NCBI GenBank assembly: GCA_937925595.1
Contig: CALALQ010000223.1
Span: forward strand, 1 to 24,575
Reading direction: 5' to 3'
Origin: an uncultured Demequina sp.
Lineage (GTDB): Bacteria; Actinomycetota; Actinomycetes; Actinomycetales; Demequinaceae
Length of the DNA stretch: 24,575 nucleotides
Shown here: piece by piece, positions 18,101-24,575 of the stretch
Layout of the letters: the number at the start of each line of letters is the position of its first letter
Position numbering within the stretch: the stretch's first letter is position 1
Notes under the pieces: model-generated
What the model was told of the DNA's origin: nothing
What the model saw: the letters and a program-made list of their open reading frames with translations, nothing else
Databases searched by the model: none
Made by a program: the position numbers and the translations under genes

Positions 18101-18102
18101 GA
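12103..18102 (+). CDS. Giant membrane-anchored multi-domain Ig-like/Fn3 extracytoplasmic protein
   Basis: A 1999-aa protein. A short basic cytoplasmic head (RTRLARRAL) is followed by one hydrophobic segment (about 21-40) without a clear AXA site, so it probably acts as a signal anchor. Residues about 55-400 look like a beta-propeller (repeated YLADDQG, LLFESATGRLWW, LAAYAPD strands). An acidic linker follows (about 386-412). From 417 on there is a chain of Ig/cadherin-like units with ADDEFGVRAG, LNDHDANKDVL, WVDPEGDPI, LANDIAPAGS, GIDPDGDRV and SNDIDLAGG. A fibronectin type III domain lies at about 1520-1612. The last third is rich in paired Cys, as expected outside the cell. The tail is EPEPEPDPSVSPTP with no LPXTG. 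GGGAG at 12093-12097 serves the GTG start. Adhesin, wall scaffold or kinase-coupled sensor are all possible; none is proven. Confidence 0.85.
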   Translation: MTPVDGDTARTWGTRTRLARRALVTAVLGAVAVGAVIAPGFDEREVTQDNPSVWALQSTAGQRFARINTVVGEVDTVKEASAPTDIVQAGNTLLVYADNLGTVTPVDAAKPADLSEGNSQATVSTPTGTEALSAAGDWVAYLTDSGQALAGRVSDGTALTPQLFDPFANEPVTSGADRPVFTSAALAISPTGKLAAYAPDRSTVMRVNAESGEVEGMDIIVGGPEDGSLQMSWSGDTWLLFESATGRLWWRGGSEPLDTGVTGSARLQSAVSDAGVAYLADDQGLMEIRPADGTVTRVFGDDGTSLGDPAAPTASPTTGEIVAAWLPGGVGPGTLWSSEGGAVGLPYGGIALGDQRSPQLRTNGSRLILNENRSGWVWMVPSGELVASSQQWDPEEETPSTDDEEDVATEVTDPRAPIAEDDEFGVRAGRQVILPILLNDHDANKDVLTVWLETLGSLDPAFGTLSLSDDDQSLVVTVAPDASGSRSFTYQVTDGTASGGLLSEPATVTLTVVPESINTAPRWCGVDGCLAAWPAPEVQPGGTVTADVLTGWVDPEGDPIYLAGTTTQSLLGVVASSPEGRFVFQHANANATGSATVAVDITVSDSWGATADKTLNIGVLDEPGLHVDDLSLTVTAGVATTVDVGDHVTGAVGSLQLSEASLAPGDDADVAVAQSVVGFTFRSDIPGSHLVDFKVSDGVAESRAVARITVVAPEQERLTTVPLTAFVRSKEDATIDVLTAVQNPGDRVLLLADAAVTPASDAQLSADVVGFSALRISGDTGDGQPGVLGVVKYTVSDGTGRPEMTATGEVTVILLPAQVPSAPLAVNDKITVRVGTQVDISVLANDIAPAGSVLSLDPDSVVNVSEAGLAFGAGSRVRYLAPNTPGTYTITYQTYVLGYPAQRAQAQVVVTVLDEPTNSAPMPRPLTGRVAAGQSVRLQFDGTGIDPDGDRVVLNRVEDQPSSGFATVSAGGRSIIYTSIPGFSGQVTFTYSVIDARGQTAIGTATVGVIAAELEARPVTYTDYVQAQVGIGRTVVVTPTSNDIDLAGGELEVVDVSPDANIESDEYRELADKVMSFEDNAVTLSVGEQPGTFAYLYTVRNATGSTAVGRIILKAVREPVADVPIVTDTVLRLATRDTLPAGVDVLTDKVSWASGDPAGLELSLWGDQPGFTVDGWKIAGPVTDEGRIIPFKVTGINFAGEEVSSYGFLTLPGIDEYRVALKDTFTQPQVEEGKSVTFDIAPMVDIPADAQLVVDPEFVVVSGMRPGSECEFVSGTTIRYKASEGQPFWDVCRIAARISSQDRYTVVPVPITIVPKAPSPILKSAFVEISPGATAVFDLANMVSWPEGAAARPVDIAFEYSGQQFTYKREGTVLTVTAQDRAVPGNVDGATVRLTSDPEVPAVSLSFRVGPAPSLLPKGATVSRQCSQASGSSCTIDVIGGPGEVNPLPGTPLEIASVQPDPSCPGVTFTASGTSAITAWWTSDSPGATCTAVFTVKDAQGRISAGDRVGTLYLDLQGFPAAPAEVRQVAFGDTTLQLAVTGSATGVSYPAISGYAIYEGSSRVTTCNADGTCQPITGLVNGVKHTYTAKSVNSVGESRTAVSVVAWSYAPPLAVTNVTWTPTVSTGGEGKRIDIELDVVDQTTRELRITSPNGETKVVPVAGKGHRSISAYITGSNEPTTVTITPATNLDLPPIEGAQEAGAAVTFTANGVGAPTITGATPTVAADGLSVSIAVTTASGGAGSETWVGILSGATCTGMVQVTGGTATVSTAVTPNIVNHVKVCAESRVGGTVYASASSLDVPVYPWVDPGGATITTGYRVATTCEGDGYSCTTGVTAPEIDLSSFPDTMRVRYTFDGGARTATFSNMPIGAPTVVEVYLCVVFGSGNAQCSTTAVTVPPEPGYADYRTQVSVTSCAVGEAPSVSVGAAAGDYSLTWTLLDENGDPTTDFGEMRTARVTVNFIGALSGIDPWTSATMTCTGAPDPEPEPEPDPSVSPTP

Positions 18103-18133
18103 AAACGGCCGATGACTTGTCCGAGGAGAACAC

Positions 18134-19099
18134 ATGACAGCTTCTGAAGAGCAGACCCGGTGGTTCGCTGAGACGTTCCGCTCCCTGTGCGACAACGTCG
18201 AGCTGGCCGTGCTCGGCAAGCGGCACTCCGTCGAGCTCGCTTTCACCGCGCTCATCTCCGAGGGGCATCTGCTGCTCGAAGACGTGCCTGGAACGGGCAA
18301 GACGTCGCTTGCGCGCGCCATGGCGCAGACGGTCCGCGGAACCAGCACCCGCATCCAGTTCACGCCGGACCTGCTCCCAGGAGACGTCACCGGCATCACC
18401 GTCTTCGATCAGAAGAAGGCGAAGTTCGAGTTCCACGCGGGGCCGGTGTTCGCGAACATCGTGCTCGCCGATGAGATCAACCGCGCGAGCCCCAAGACCC
18501 AGTCCGCCCTCCTCGAGGTGATGGAGGAAGGACAGGTGACGGTCGACGGCGTGACCCGCAATGTGGGCTCGCCGTTCATGGTGGTCGCGACCCAGAACCC
18601 CGTGGAGCAGGCGGGAACGTATTCGCTGCCCGAGGCGCAGCTTGACCGCTTCCTCATGCGCACCTCGCTCGGCTATCCGGACCACGCGTCGACCTTGCGC
18701 ATCCTCGAGGCAGGCCGTCCCCAGCGCGTGACCGTCGAGCCGCTCGTCGAACTCTCGACGATCCTCGCGATGACCGAGCTTGCTCGCGAGGTTCACACGA
18801 GCCCGCTCGTGCTCGACTACATCGCGCGCATCGTCGATGCCACCCGCAACGCGACCCAGGTTCGCCTTGGCGCGTCGATGCGTGGCGCCATGGCGCTCGC
18901 GAGGACGTCTCGAGTCTGGGCAATCGCTCACGACCGCAGCTACGTGACCCCTGACGACGTCAAGACGCTCGCCGACGCTGTGCTCGCCCACCGCCTCATC
19001 CTCGACCCCGAGGCGGAGTTCGACGGCGTCACGGCTACGGCGGTGATCGGCCAGATCCTCCTCGACACCCCGCCACCGAGCCACAAGGATCTCGAGTGA
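18134..19099 (+). CDS. MoxR-family AAA+ ATPase
   Basis: A 321-aa MoxR/RavA-type ATPase, near the usual family length. Walker A is VPGTGKTSLA (K56). Walker B is VLADEINRASP (111-120). Sensor 1 lies in ATQNPVEQAGTYSLPEAQLDRF, with Asn155 and the MoxR-typical PEAQLDRF. The C-terminal lid helical domain follows. MoxR proteins act as ATP-driven chaperones that mature or remodel partner proteins, often with DUF58 and VWA proteins encoded alongside. GAGGAG (18123-18128) lies five bases before ATG 18134. Its stop overlaps the DUF58 start (GTGA), so the two are translated together. The client in this locus could be the giant Ig-like protein or the downstream membrane proteins; this is inference. No VWA-domain gene is visible, unlike many MoxR loci. 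Confidence 0.95.
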   Translation: MTASEEQTRWFAETFRSLCDNVELAVLGKRHSVELAFTALISEGHLLLEDVPGTGKTSLARAMAQTVRGTSTRIQFTPDLLPGDVTGITVFDQKKAKFEFHAGPVFANIVLADEINRASPKTQSALLEVMEEGQVTVDGVTRNVGSPFMVVATQNPVEQAGTYSLPEAQLDRFLMRTSLGYPDHASTLRILEAGRPQRVTVEPLVELSTILAMTELAREVHTSPLVLDYIARIVDATRNATQVRLGASMRGAMALARTSRVWAIAHDRSYVTPDDVKTLADAVLAHRLILDPEAEFDGVTATAVIGQILLDTPPPSHKDLE

Positions 19100-20463
19100 G
19101 CCCACGCTCCCTCACCGACACCGGGGCCAAGGCACCCGGGCAGCCGCATGCCTCCGCGCAGACCCGCACCGAATATGTGGGCGACTCGCGCGGATGGTTC
19201 GTTGCGGCCGGTGTGGGAGCGCTGCGCCTTGCGAGGTCCGCTCGCCACGTCATCACCCGGTCCTGGACGATGCTCTCCTCCCTCGTCACGGCGGCCGGTT
19301 GGCTTGTAGTGCTGTGGGCGGTCATCGGTCTTGCGCTGGGACTGTTCCTTGGTTGGGGAGAGTTCCTGATCGGCGCCGGTGTGGCACTCGTGCTGCTGCT
19401 GCTCGCCTCGCCCTTCATGCTGGGGCGAGAGGCCTACGAGGTGGACTTCACGCTTGAGCACGACGCGGTCGTGGCCGGCGACGACGCACAGGGCGAGATC
19501 GTGGTGCGCAGCCCTCGCGCCCGCTTCGCCCTCCCCGGTCGCATCGACATTCCCGTGGGCGATGGCCTCATCGACTTTCACGTGCCGATGCTGCGCCGGG
19601 GTGCGGTGCACGCCGAGCGCATCGTCATTCCCGCTCGCCGCCGTGGCATCGTCGACGTGGGGCCCGCGACCACGACGCGTACGGACCCGCTCAGGCTGGT
19701 TCAGCGCGAGTTCAAGTGGGCGGACGTGCGCACGCTCTACATCCACCCGGTGACGATCGCCATTCCGTCCACGTCCGCAGGCTTCGTTCGCGACCTTGAG
19801 GGCAGCTCCACTCGCACCATCACCAACGAGGACATCTCCTTCCACGCGGTGCGCGAGTACGCCAACGGCGACGCGCAGCGCCATATCCACTGGAAGTCGA
19901 CGGCCAAGACCGGTGTGCTCATGGTCAGGCAGTTCGAGGAGACTCGCCGCTCAACGATCAGCCTTGTGCTCGACCTTGACGCGACCTCCTATGGTTCGCC
20001 GGAAGAGTTCGAGATGGCCGTGAGTGTCATCGGCTCGCTTGGCGTGCGCGCGCTGCGTGACGGCCGCGATGCCCGCGCTGTCGTGAGCGGCGAAGTGCCG
20101 GAGTTTGCGAAGGCCACTGTGCGCACCCTGCGCCAACTGAAGGTGACCTCTCCTCGCACCCTGCTCGACCAGCTGTCCGGTGTCGAGTCGTCGACGGCGG
20201 TCGCGGATATTGCGGCCATCACCCGCATGGTCAACGAGACCACCTCGGACACCTCTCTCGCCTTCCTCGTCACCGGCTCCCAGGCGCCGCTTGCCCGGCT
20301 GCAGGCCGCGTCTTACGCGTTCCCCATCGACGTCGCTGTCGCGGCCGTGGTCTGCAATCCGGAAGAGGAGCCCTCGATCCGTGCCATGGGTCGCACGCGA
20401 GTACTGACCCTCGGAGTTCTTGGCGACCTCCGCCAGCTGCTTGCGAAGAGGGCGCGATCATGA
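19096..20463 (+). CDS. DUF58-domain membrane protein
   Basis: A 455-aa protein. The N-terminal ~55 residues are polar, followed by two transmembrane helices (about 63-85 and 87-106) and a large soluble part. The DUF58 signature is clear at 253-281: REYANGDAQRHIHWKSTA, then VRQFEETRR. A VWA-like strand (STISLVLDLDA) follows directly after it. DUF58 proteins are regular partners of MoxR ATPases. The GTG start overlaps the moxR TGA, and the gene's own stop overlaps the next ATG. The polar N-terminal extension with RTEYVGDSRGW is longer than in minimal DUF58 proteins. The molecular function of the family is not established; a role in MoxR-driven assembly of envelope proteins is the usual proposal. 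Confidence 0.93.
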   Translation: MSPRSLTDTGAKAPGQPHASAQTRTEYVGDSRGWFVAAGVGALRLARSARHVITRSWTMLSSLVTAAGWLVVLWAVIGLALGLFLGWGEFLIGAGVALVLLLLASPFMLGREAYEVDFTLEHDAVVAGDDAQGEIVVRSPRARFALPGRIDIPVGDGLIDFHVPMLRRGAVHAERIVIPARRRGIVDVGPATTTRTDPLRLVQREFKWADVRTLYIHPVTIAIPSTSAGFVRDLEGSSTRTITNEDISFHAVREYANGDAQRHIHWKSTAKTGVLMVRQFEETRRSTISLVLDLDATSYGSPEEFEMAVSVIGSLGVRALRDGRDARAVVSGEVPEFAKATVRTLRQLKVTSPRTLLDQLSGVESSTAVADIAAITRMVNETTSDTSLAFLVTGSQAPLARLQAASYAFPIDVAVAAVVCNPEEEPSIRAMGRTRVLTLGVLGDLRQLLAKRARS

Positions 20464-22967
20464 GCGCGCGCGAGCGGACCACCACCTTCTTCGTGGTGAC
20501 CAATGCCCTGTTCATTGCCGCCGGATCCACCACGGCTGCGGCAGCGCTGTACCCCGCGTTCGGCTCGCCTCGCTTCATCACCGTGGCCGCCCTGGCGATC
20601 ATTCTTGGCGCGGCGATCGCCGTGGTGTGCGACCGTCTGCGCCGCAGCGGCTGGGTCGCCGCAGGCATCGCTGCGGTCGTCTATGTGGCCGTGGGCCTCG
20701 CCTTCGCGATCCCTGGCGTGCGATCGGGAACCGTGTCGCTCATCACCGGACTGATGGAGCTGGTGCGTGGGCCCATCGGCGGCTGGAAGGACATCGTCAC
20801 CCTTCCGCTGCCGCTCGGCGAGTACGGCGCGACCCTCGTCCCTGTGCTAGCTCTGCTGCTCGGCGGCACTGTCCTCGCCACGTGGCTTGCCGTGCGCACG
20901 CGCCGCTGGTGGGGGATTTCTGTCGTCGTCGTGGTGCTCACCGTCATGGTCGCGATCCTCGTGGGGCCTGCCGCTCGCGCCCTGCCCCTGACGTGGGCCC
21001 CCTACGGCGTCTACGTGAATCGCGAGTTCATCGTCGGACTCGCGGCGTTTGGGTTCCTCCTTGGGTGGATGGGGTGGCGCACCTCGTACACGCGCCACAA
21101 GGCCCTCTCGCTCGCGGCAGGAAGTGCCCGCCTTGCATCCCCGCCCCGCGCGCGCACCGCGAGCATGGCGGGAGCGGCCGCCATCATGGTGCTCGCCGCT
21201 GTCGCCACGTCGACTCTTGTCGCGGGTCCCGTCGCGGCAGGCACGCCGCGAGAGGTGGCGCGCACCGCGATCGACCCGCGCCTCGTCGTCGACACCTCGA
21301 TCTCGCCCCTCACCTCGTATCGCACCTACTTCTCCGATGAGCTGTTCGACGAGGTGCTGTTCACCGTCAACGTGACGTCGGGCTCCGTGGACAGGGTGCG
21401 CGTCGCGACGTTGCCGTACTTCGATGGGGACGCCTTCACAGCGTCGGCCCCAGATGGAACGGTGCCCGCCCATTTCCAGCGAGTGCCCTCTTCGATCGCT
21501 GTCCCTCGCAATGCGCCGCGGGTAACGGCCGACGTTGTGGTCGGGTCGCAGTCCGGCGCGTGGGTGCCGCTCGTGGGTCAGTTGGGGTCTGTCACGTTCG
21601 GCGGTGATCGTTCGGGCGCGCTCGTTGACGGCTTCTTCTATCAGTCCGACACCCTCACGGGAATCGTCACCGTTCCCGGCGGCATCTCTGCGGGCGACGC
21701 CTACACGATCCATGCAGCCGTCCCCGAGTCGCTTCACAACCTTGCGGGAATCGGCCCTGCTCCGGGCGGCAATGTCATCGACTCCACGCTCATCCCCACG
21801 TCACTGTCCGACTGGGTGACGCGCCAAGGCGTGACTCGCGACGGCGCCGGTCTCGCCCAGTTGGTGGAGGCGCTGCGCACGCGCGGCTACCTCAGCCACG
21901 GACTTACGGAGGCACCGGGATCGCTGTGGCAGCGCTCGCTCGGCAGCTACACCTTCGCCCCTTCGCCTGCCGGTCACTCCTTCGACCGCATCGACCGTCT
22001 CTTCACGGCCCTCAACGAGCGTGCCTCCGAGGTTGCCGGCACCCCTGACGCGAGCCTTGTCGCCGCAGTGGGCGACGACGAGCAGTTCGCCGCGGCCGTC
22101 GCGCTGCTCGCGGCAAATCTGGGCTTCCCCTCGCGAGTGGTGCTTGGTGCCTACCTCGAGCCCACGGATGCGAACGGCTGGACCGTGCCCGCCTGCGTCG
22201 GCGGCGAGTGCCGCGGACAGAACATGGCCGTCTGGGCAGAGGTGCAGACAGCCACGGGCGTGTGGGTGCCCATCGACGTCACTCCGCAGCGCTCGACCCC
22301 ACCGTCACCTGAGGTGACACAGCAGCAGGACCCCAAGTTCGCGTCGGACCTTGACCCGGAGCGCGCTTGGCCCATCTCCCCTCCGTCGTCTCAACGAGGC
22401 TCGGCCTCAGACTCGGAGCCTCCGCTCACGGAAGAGGCAGGCGTGTGGTCGTGGCTGGGGCCGCTGCTGCGTGCGGTGGGGATCGGACTGCTCGCCGTCA
22501 TGGTGTTCATCGGCCCACTCATCGCGATCGTCGTGTGGAAGGCGCTGCGCCGTCGTCGGCGTCGTCGCGGCGACCCTCAGGACTCGATCCACAACGGCTG
22601 GGATGAGTACCTCGACAACGCCGTCGACGCTGGACTGCCGCCGCTGCCGCTTGCGACCCGCAGGGAGGCGGCGCTGACCTACGCCACGCCGCATGGTGAG
22701 CGGCTCGCGCAGCTCACGGACCGCGCGACCTTCTCCGCCGGCCGCACCGCCGAGCGCGAAGCCGAAGAGTTCTGGAAGCTGGTCAAGGCCGAGCGCGTCG
22801 GCTGGCTCAAGGGCAAGAGCTGGTGGGGAAGGATGCGCATGCGACTGTCGCTGCGATCGGTATGGCACTCGGTCGCGACCCAGTCCGCCGAGGCGATTCC
22901 TGAGTCCCGCGCCAAGGGCTGGCGAGTGCTTGAGCGCACCACCACCAAGAAGGCGGTGACAAAGTGA
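20460..22967 (+). CDS. TgpA-like membrane protein with a degenerate transglutaminase-like domain
   Basis: An 835-aa protein with about seven N-terminal transmembrane helices (TgpA-type), an extracytoplasmic region (about 260-660), one further helix (about 667-692), an Arg-rich stop-transfer (RRRRRRG) and a ~140-aa cytoplasmic tail. The transglutaminase-like core lies near 530-610. At the place of the usual catalytic Cys (pattern YCEQFA) it has D540 in GDDEQFAAAVALLAANLGFPSRV. At the place of the catalytic His (DAHAWVE) it has A590 in NMAVWAEV. The Asp remains (D606 in VPIDVTP). The fold therefore looks kept but the cysteine-protease-like triad is lost, so enzyme activity is unlikely. ATG overlaps the DUF58 stop (ATGA). 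Within the MoxR-DUF58-TgpA set it may serve as a binding or scaffold protein. The degenerate site is seen directly; its meaning is inferred. Confidence 0.88.
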   Translation: MSARERTTTFFVVTNALFIAAGSTTAAAALYPAFGSPRFITVAALAIILGAAIAVVCDRLRRSGWVAAGIAAVVYVAVGLAFAIPGVRSGTVSLITGLMELVRGPIGGWKDIVTLPLPLGEYGATLVPVLALLLGGTVLATWLAVRTRRWWGISVVVVVLTVMVAILVGPAARALPLTWAPYGVYVNREFIVGLAAFGFLLGWMGWRTSYTRHKALSLAAGSARLASPPRARTASMAGAAAIMVLAAVATSTLVAGPVAAGTPREVARTAIDPRLVVDTSISPLTSYRTYFSDELFDEVLFTVNVTSGSVDRVRVATLPYFDGDAFTASAPDGTVPAHFQRVPSSIAVPRNAPRVTADVVVGSQSGAWVPLVGQLGSVTFGGDRSGALVDGFFYQSDTLTGIVTVPGGISAGDAYTIHAAVPESLHNLAGIGPAPGGNVIDSTLIPTSLSDWVTRQGVTRDGAGLAQLVEALRTRGYLSHGLTEAPGSLWQRSLGSYTFAPSPAGHSFDRIDRLFTALNERASEVAGTPDASLVAAVGDDEQFAAAVALLAANLGFPSRVVLGAYLEPTDANGWTVPACVGGECRGQNMAVWAEVQTATGVWVPIDVTPQRSTPPSPEVTQQQDPKFASDLDPERAWPISPPSSQRGSASDSEPPLTEEAGVWSWLGPLLRAVGIGLLAVMVFIGPLIAIVVWKALRRRRRRRGDPQDSIHNGWDEYLDNAVDAGLPPLPLATRREAALTYATPHGERLAQLTDRATFSAGRTAEREAEEFWKLVKAERVGWLKGKSWWGRMRMRLSLRSVWHSVATQSAEAIPESRAKGWRVLERTTTKKAVTK

Positions 22968-24079
22968 CGCTGCTGCAGCTCGTCGTGGTCCTAGTGCTGT
23001 GGGCCGCCGCCTTCGCCTGGATGGGTGCGGCGCTGAGCCAGGTGTTCTCGAAACTCGCGCTCGCGCCGGCCACCGCGTGGATTCCCGTGTACCGCTACGT
23101 CAATGCCGCGCGCGGCGCAGAGATCTCACCCATGCCCGTCGCGATCATTCGCGGCGTCGCGGCGCTCGCCTGGCTCACCTTCGTGAGCACCGTGGTCATT
23201 CGCGCGGCCGACGCTCAGGCGGCTTCTCCTGGCCTTGCGGCTGTCGCGGGGATCGCCTTCGCGGTGGCGGCGATTTCCTCTGTCATCGGTTGGGCCCTCT
23301 GGGTGATGGGTTCCAGCACGATCGAACTCAAGCTTGGTGTCGCGCAGCGCCTGTGGTGGCTCGCGGCAGCTCTTCCCCCGCTGTGGGCAACCCTCGTAGG
23401 CTTTGGACAGTCAAGGCCAGTCGTTGCCGGTCCGATAACGGGATCGGTTCCGCAGCAGGAGGAAGACAAGGAAGAAGCGGATGACGCCACTCGCGCCATC
23501 CAGCGTGTTCCAGTGACGGTGTCCCCATCGGCATCGGCACAGGAAGAACCGCAGTCCCCAACCCCCTTGGAGGGTGCCATGACGACCGAGCCGTTCGACA
23601 TCACGGGTCAGAGTCCGCGCGTCTACTCGCCGTATGACAGGGTGGCACCGCCGCGCGACCCGGCCCCAGCGTCGGCCCCTCCTCCCGTGGTTGACCGCCC
23701 ACCTGCCTGGATCGATGACGATGACGACGCCACGTTCTACGCAAAGCGTCACAGGGCGCGGTGGGTGCTGCGGATCATCGGCGGCGAGGAGTACGACCTC
23801 GACGATGTCACGACGATCGGCCGCGAAGGCATCCGCCCCATCCCTGGGGTGCTCGCGATCATCGACGACACTCGCACGATCTCGAAGCTGCACGCGCGAC
23901 TGCGGCGTGAGGCAGACAATTGGTACGTGACTGACCTGGGCTCCACCAATGGAACCTACGTGCGTGATGACAAGGGCAATGAGATCGAAGTGCCCGCGAA
24001 CTCGGAGGCGAAAGTGGTAGGGACATTGTTGCTTGGAGACCTGGAGGCGAACATCGTGGACCAGAGGGAGGGCGCATGA
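22964..24079 (+). CDS. FHA-domain membrane protein (DUF5684-like N terminus)
   Basis: A 371-aa protein. The N-terminal ~150 residues hold about four transmembrane helices; the segment ALSQVFSKLALAPATAWIPVYRYVNAARGAEI resembles the FxKAG..W..IPiyN pattern of DUF5684-type proteins, though this match is by eye only. A long Pro/Glu/Ser-rich cytoplasmic linker follows (about 155-262). A forkhead-associated domain occupies about 267-365, with IGREG, the phospho-Thr pocket residues in ISKLHARL, and DLGSTNGTYV all intact. FHA domains bind phosphothreonine, so this protein should read phosphorylation by the operon's kinase. The linker contains several Thr residues, for example DDATRAIQRVPVTVS, that might themselves be targets. 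The GTG start overlaps the previous TGA (GTGA). The stop overlaps the PP2C start (ATGA). Confidence 0.9.
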   Translation: MTLLQLVVVLVLWAAAFAWMGAALSQVFSKLALAPATAWIPVYRYVNAARGAEISPMPVAIIRGVAALAWLTFVSTVVIRAADAQAASPGLAAVAGIAFAVAAISSVIGWALWVMGSSTIELKLGVAQRLWWLAAALPPLWATLVGFGQSRPVVAGPITGSVPQQEEDKEEADDATRAIQRVPVTVSPSASAQEEPQSPTPLEGAMTTEPFDITGQSPRVYSPYDRVAPPRDPAPASAPPPVVDRPPAWIDDDDDATFYAKRHRARWVLRIIGGEEYDLDDVTTIGREGIRPIPGVLAIIDDTRTISKLHARLRREADNWYVTDLGSTNGTYVRDDKGNEIEVPANSEAKVVGTLLLGDLEANIVDQREGA

Positions 24080-24575
24080 TCCCCCGCGGCGGCTCGTGGA
24101 GCATCGGCTTTGGATCCACGGATCCCGGCCCCCGTTCGCGCAACGAAGACTCGTTCTGCGCTGCGCCCCCCGTGTACATCGTCGCCGACGGCATGGGCGG
24201 TCATGCCGCAGGTGCCGCCGCCAGCGCTGCAGTGATTGAGGCGTTTGTTCCCCTCGTGGGTCGCGGCCCTGTCACACCCGCTGACGTGGCAGCTGCCGTC
24301 GAGCGCGCGCAGCTCAACGTGCTTGAGGTGTCCAAGTCCGTTGGCGGCCACTCCGGCTCGACCCTCACCGGCGTCGTGGCCGTTGAGCACAACGACGAGC
24401 CCTGGTGGATGGTCATCAACGTGGGCGACTCTCGCGTGTACCGCCTCGCTGACGGCATCATCACTCAGCTGACCGTCGACCACTCCCATGTGCAGGAGCT
24501 CATCGACGCGGGCGAGATCACCCCGGCCCAAGCGGCGACGCACCCTGAGCGCAATGTCGTGACTCGCGCGATGGG
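24076..24575 (+). CDS. PP2C-family protein phosphatase, N-terminal part (3' end outside window)
   Basis: The frame opens at ATG 24076, overlaps the FHA gene stop (ATGA), and runs 166 codons to the window edge without a stop. Motifs of the PPM/PP2C metal-dependent Ser/Thr phosphatases are all there: SRNEDSF (21-27), VADGMGGHAAG (37-46) with the metal-binding Asp, VINVGDSRVYRL (113-124), and HPERNVVTRAM at the edge. It has no N-terminal transmembrane segment, so the catalytic domain is cytoplasmic; a C-terminal membrane segment, as in PstP/Stp, could lie beyond the edge. It is the natural opponent of the kinase encoded at the start of this operon. Confidence 0.95.
   Translation, partial: MIPRGGSWSIGFGSTDPGPRSRNEDSFCAAPPVYIVADGMGGHAAGAAASAAVIEAFVPLVGRGPVTPADVAAAVERAQLNVLEVSKSVGGHSGSTLTGVVAVEHNDEPWWMVINVGDSRVYRLADGIITQLTVDHSHVQELIDAGEITPAQAATHPERNVVTRAM

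Noticed and set aside
18040..18102. Sortase anchoring signal at the C terminus of the giant Ig-like protein
   Set aside because: The tail is EPEPEPDPSVSPTP with no LPXTG motif, hydrophobic segment or basic end.

Overview
The window looks like chromosomal DNA of a high-GC Gram-positive bacterium. The evidence is strong G/C bias at third codon positions, many GTG starts, ATGA/GTGA gene overlaps, and gene content typical of Actinobacteria. The order kinase - giant Ig-like protein - MoxR - DUF58 - transglutaminase-like - FHA - PP2C, and a secreted enzyme with a CBM2-like tail, suggest Micrococcales (Cellulomonas/Demequina-like). That placement is inference. I saw no tRNA, rRNA, CRISPR array or intact insertion sequence.

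Layout. (1) 1-226 is the 3' end of an Hsp15-type S4 RNA-binding protein. (2) 265-462, between convergent genes, holds a non-coding element with four copies of a ~20-bp motif in > > < < order. (3) 458-4313 is an envelope-glycan group: a GT4 glycosyltransferase, a divergent SDR epimerase, a flippase-like membrane protein and a convergent GT2 glycosyltransferase. (4) 4416-6797 encodes a secreted 5'-nucleotidase whose C-terminal CBM2-like domain carries a histidine-rich insertion. (5) 6798-7228 has a strong terminator, a second > > < < element and a 16-bp tandem repeat. (6) 7229-10820 holds a small membrane protein, a one-repeat YegP-like protein and glycine decarboxylase GcvP. (7) 10989 to the right edge is one tightly packed operon of seven genes, the last cut by the window.

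The seven-gene operon appears to join a phospho-Thr circuit to an envelope module. The circuit is a Ser/Thr kinase with no ectodomain, a membrane FHA reader and a PP2C phosphatase. The envelope module is a 1999-aa membrane-anchored Ig/Fn3 protein, a MoxR AAA+ ATPase, a DUF58 protein and a TgpA-like membrane protein whose transglutaminase domain has lost its catalytic Cys and His. The parts belong to known families, but I know of no established function for the whole. It is the best candidate here for an uncharacterised system.

The second notable signal is that both larger gene-free regions carry elements of the same design: two direct and two inverted copies of a short motif, each pair spaced by 22-23 bp. 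This suggests MITE-like relics or a dedicated protein-binding or terminator element.
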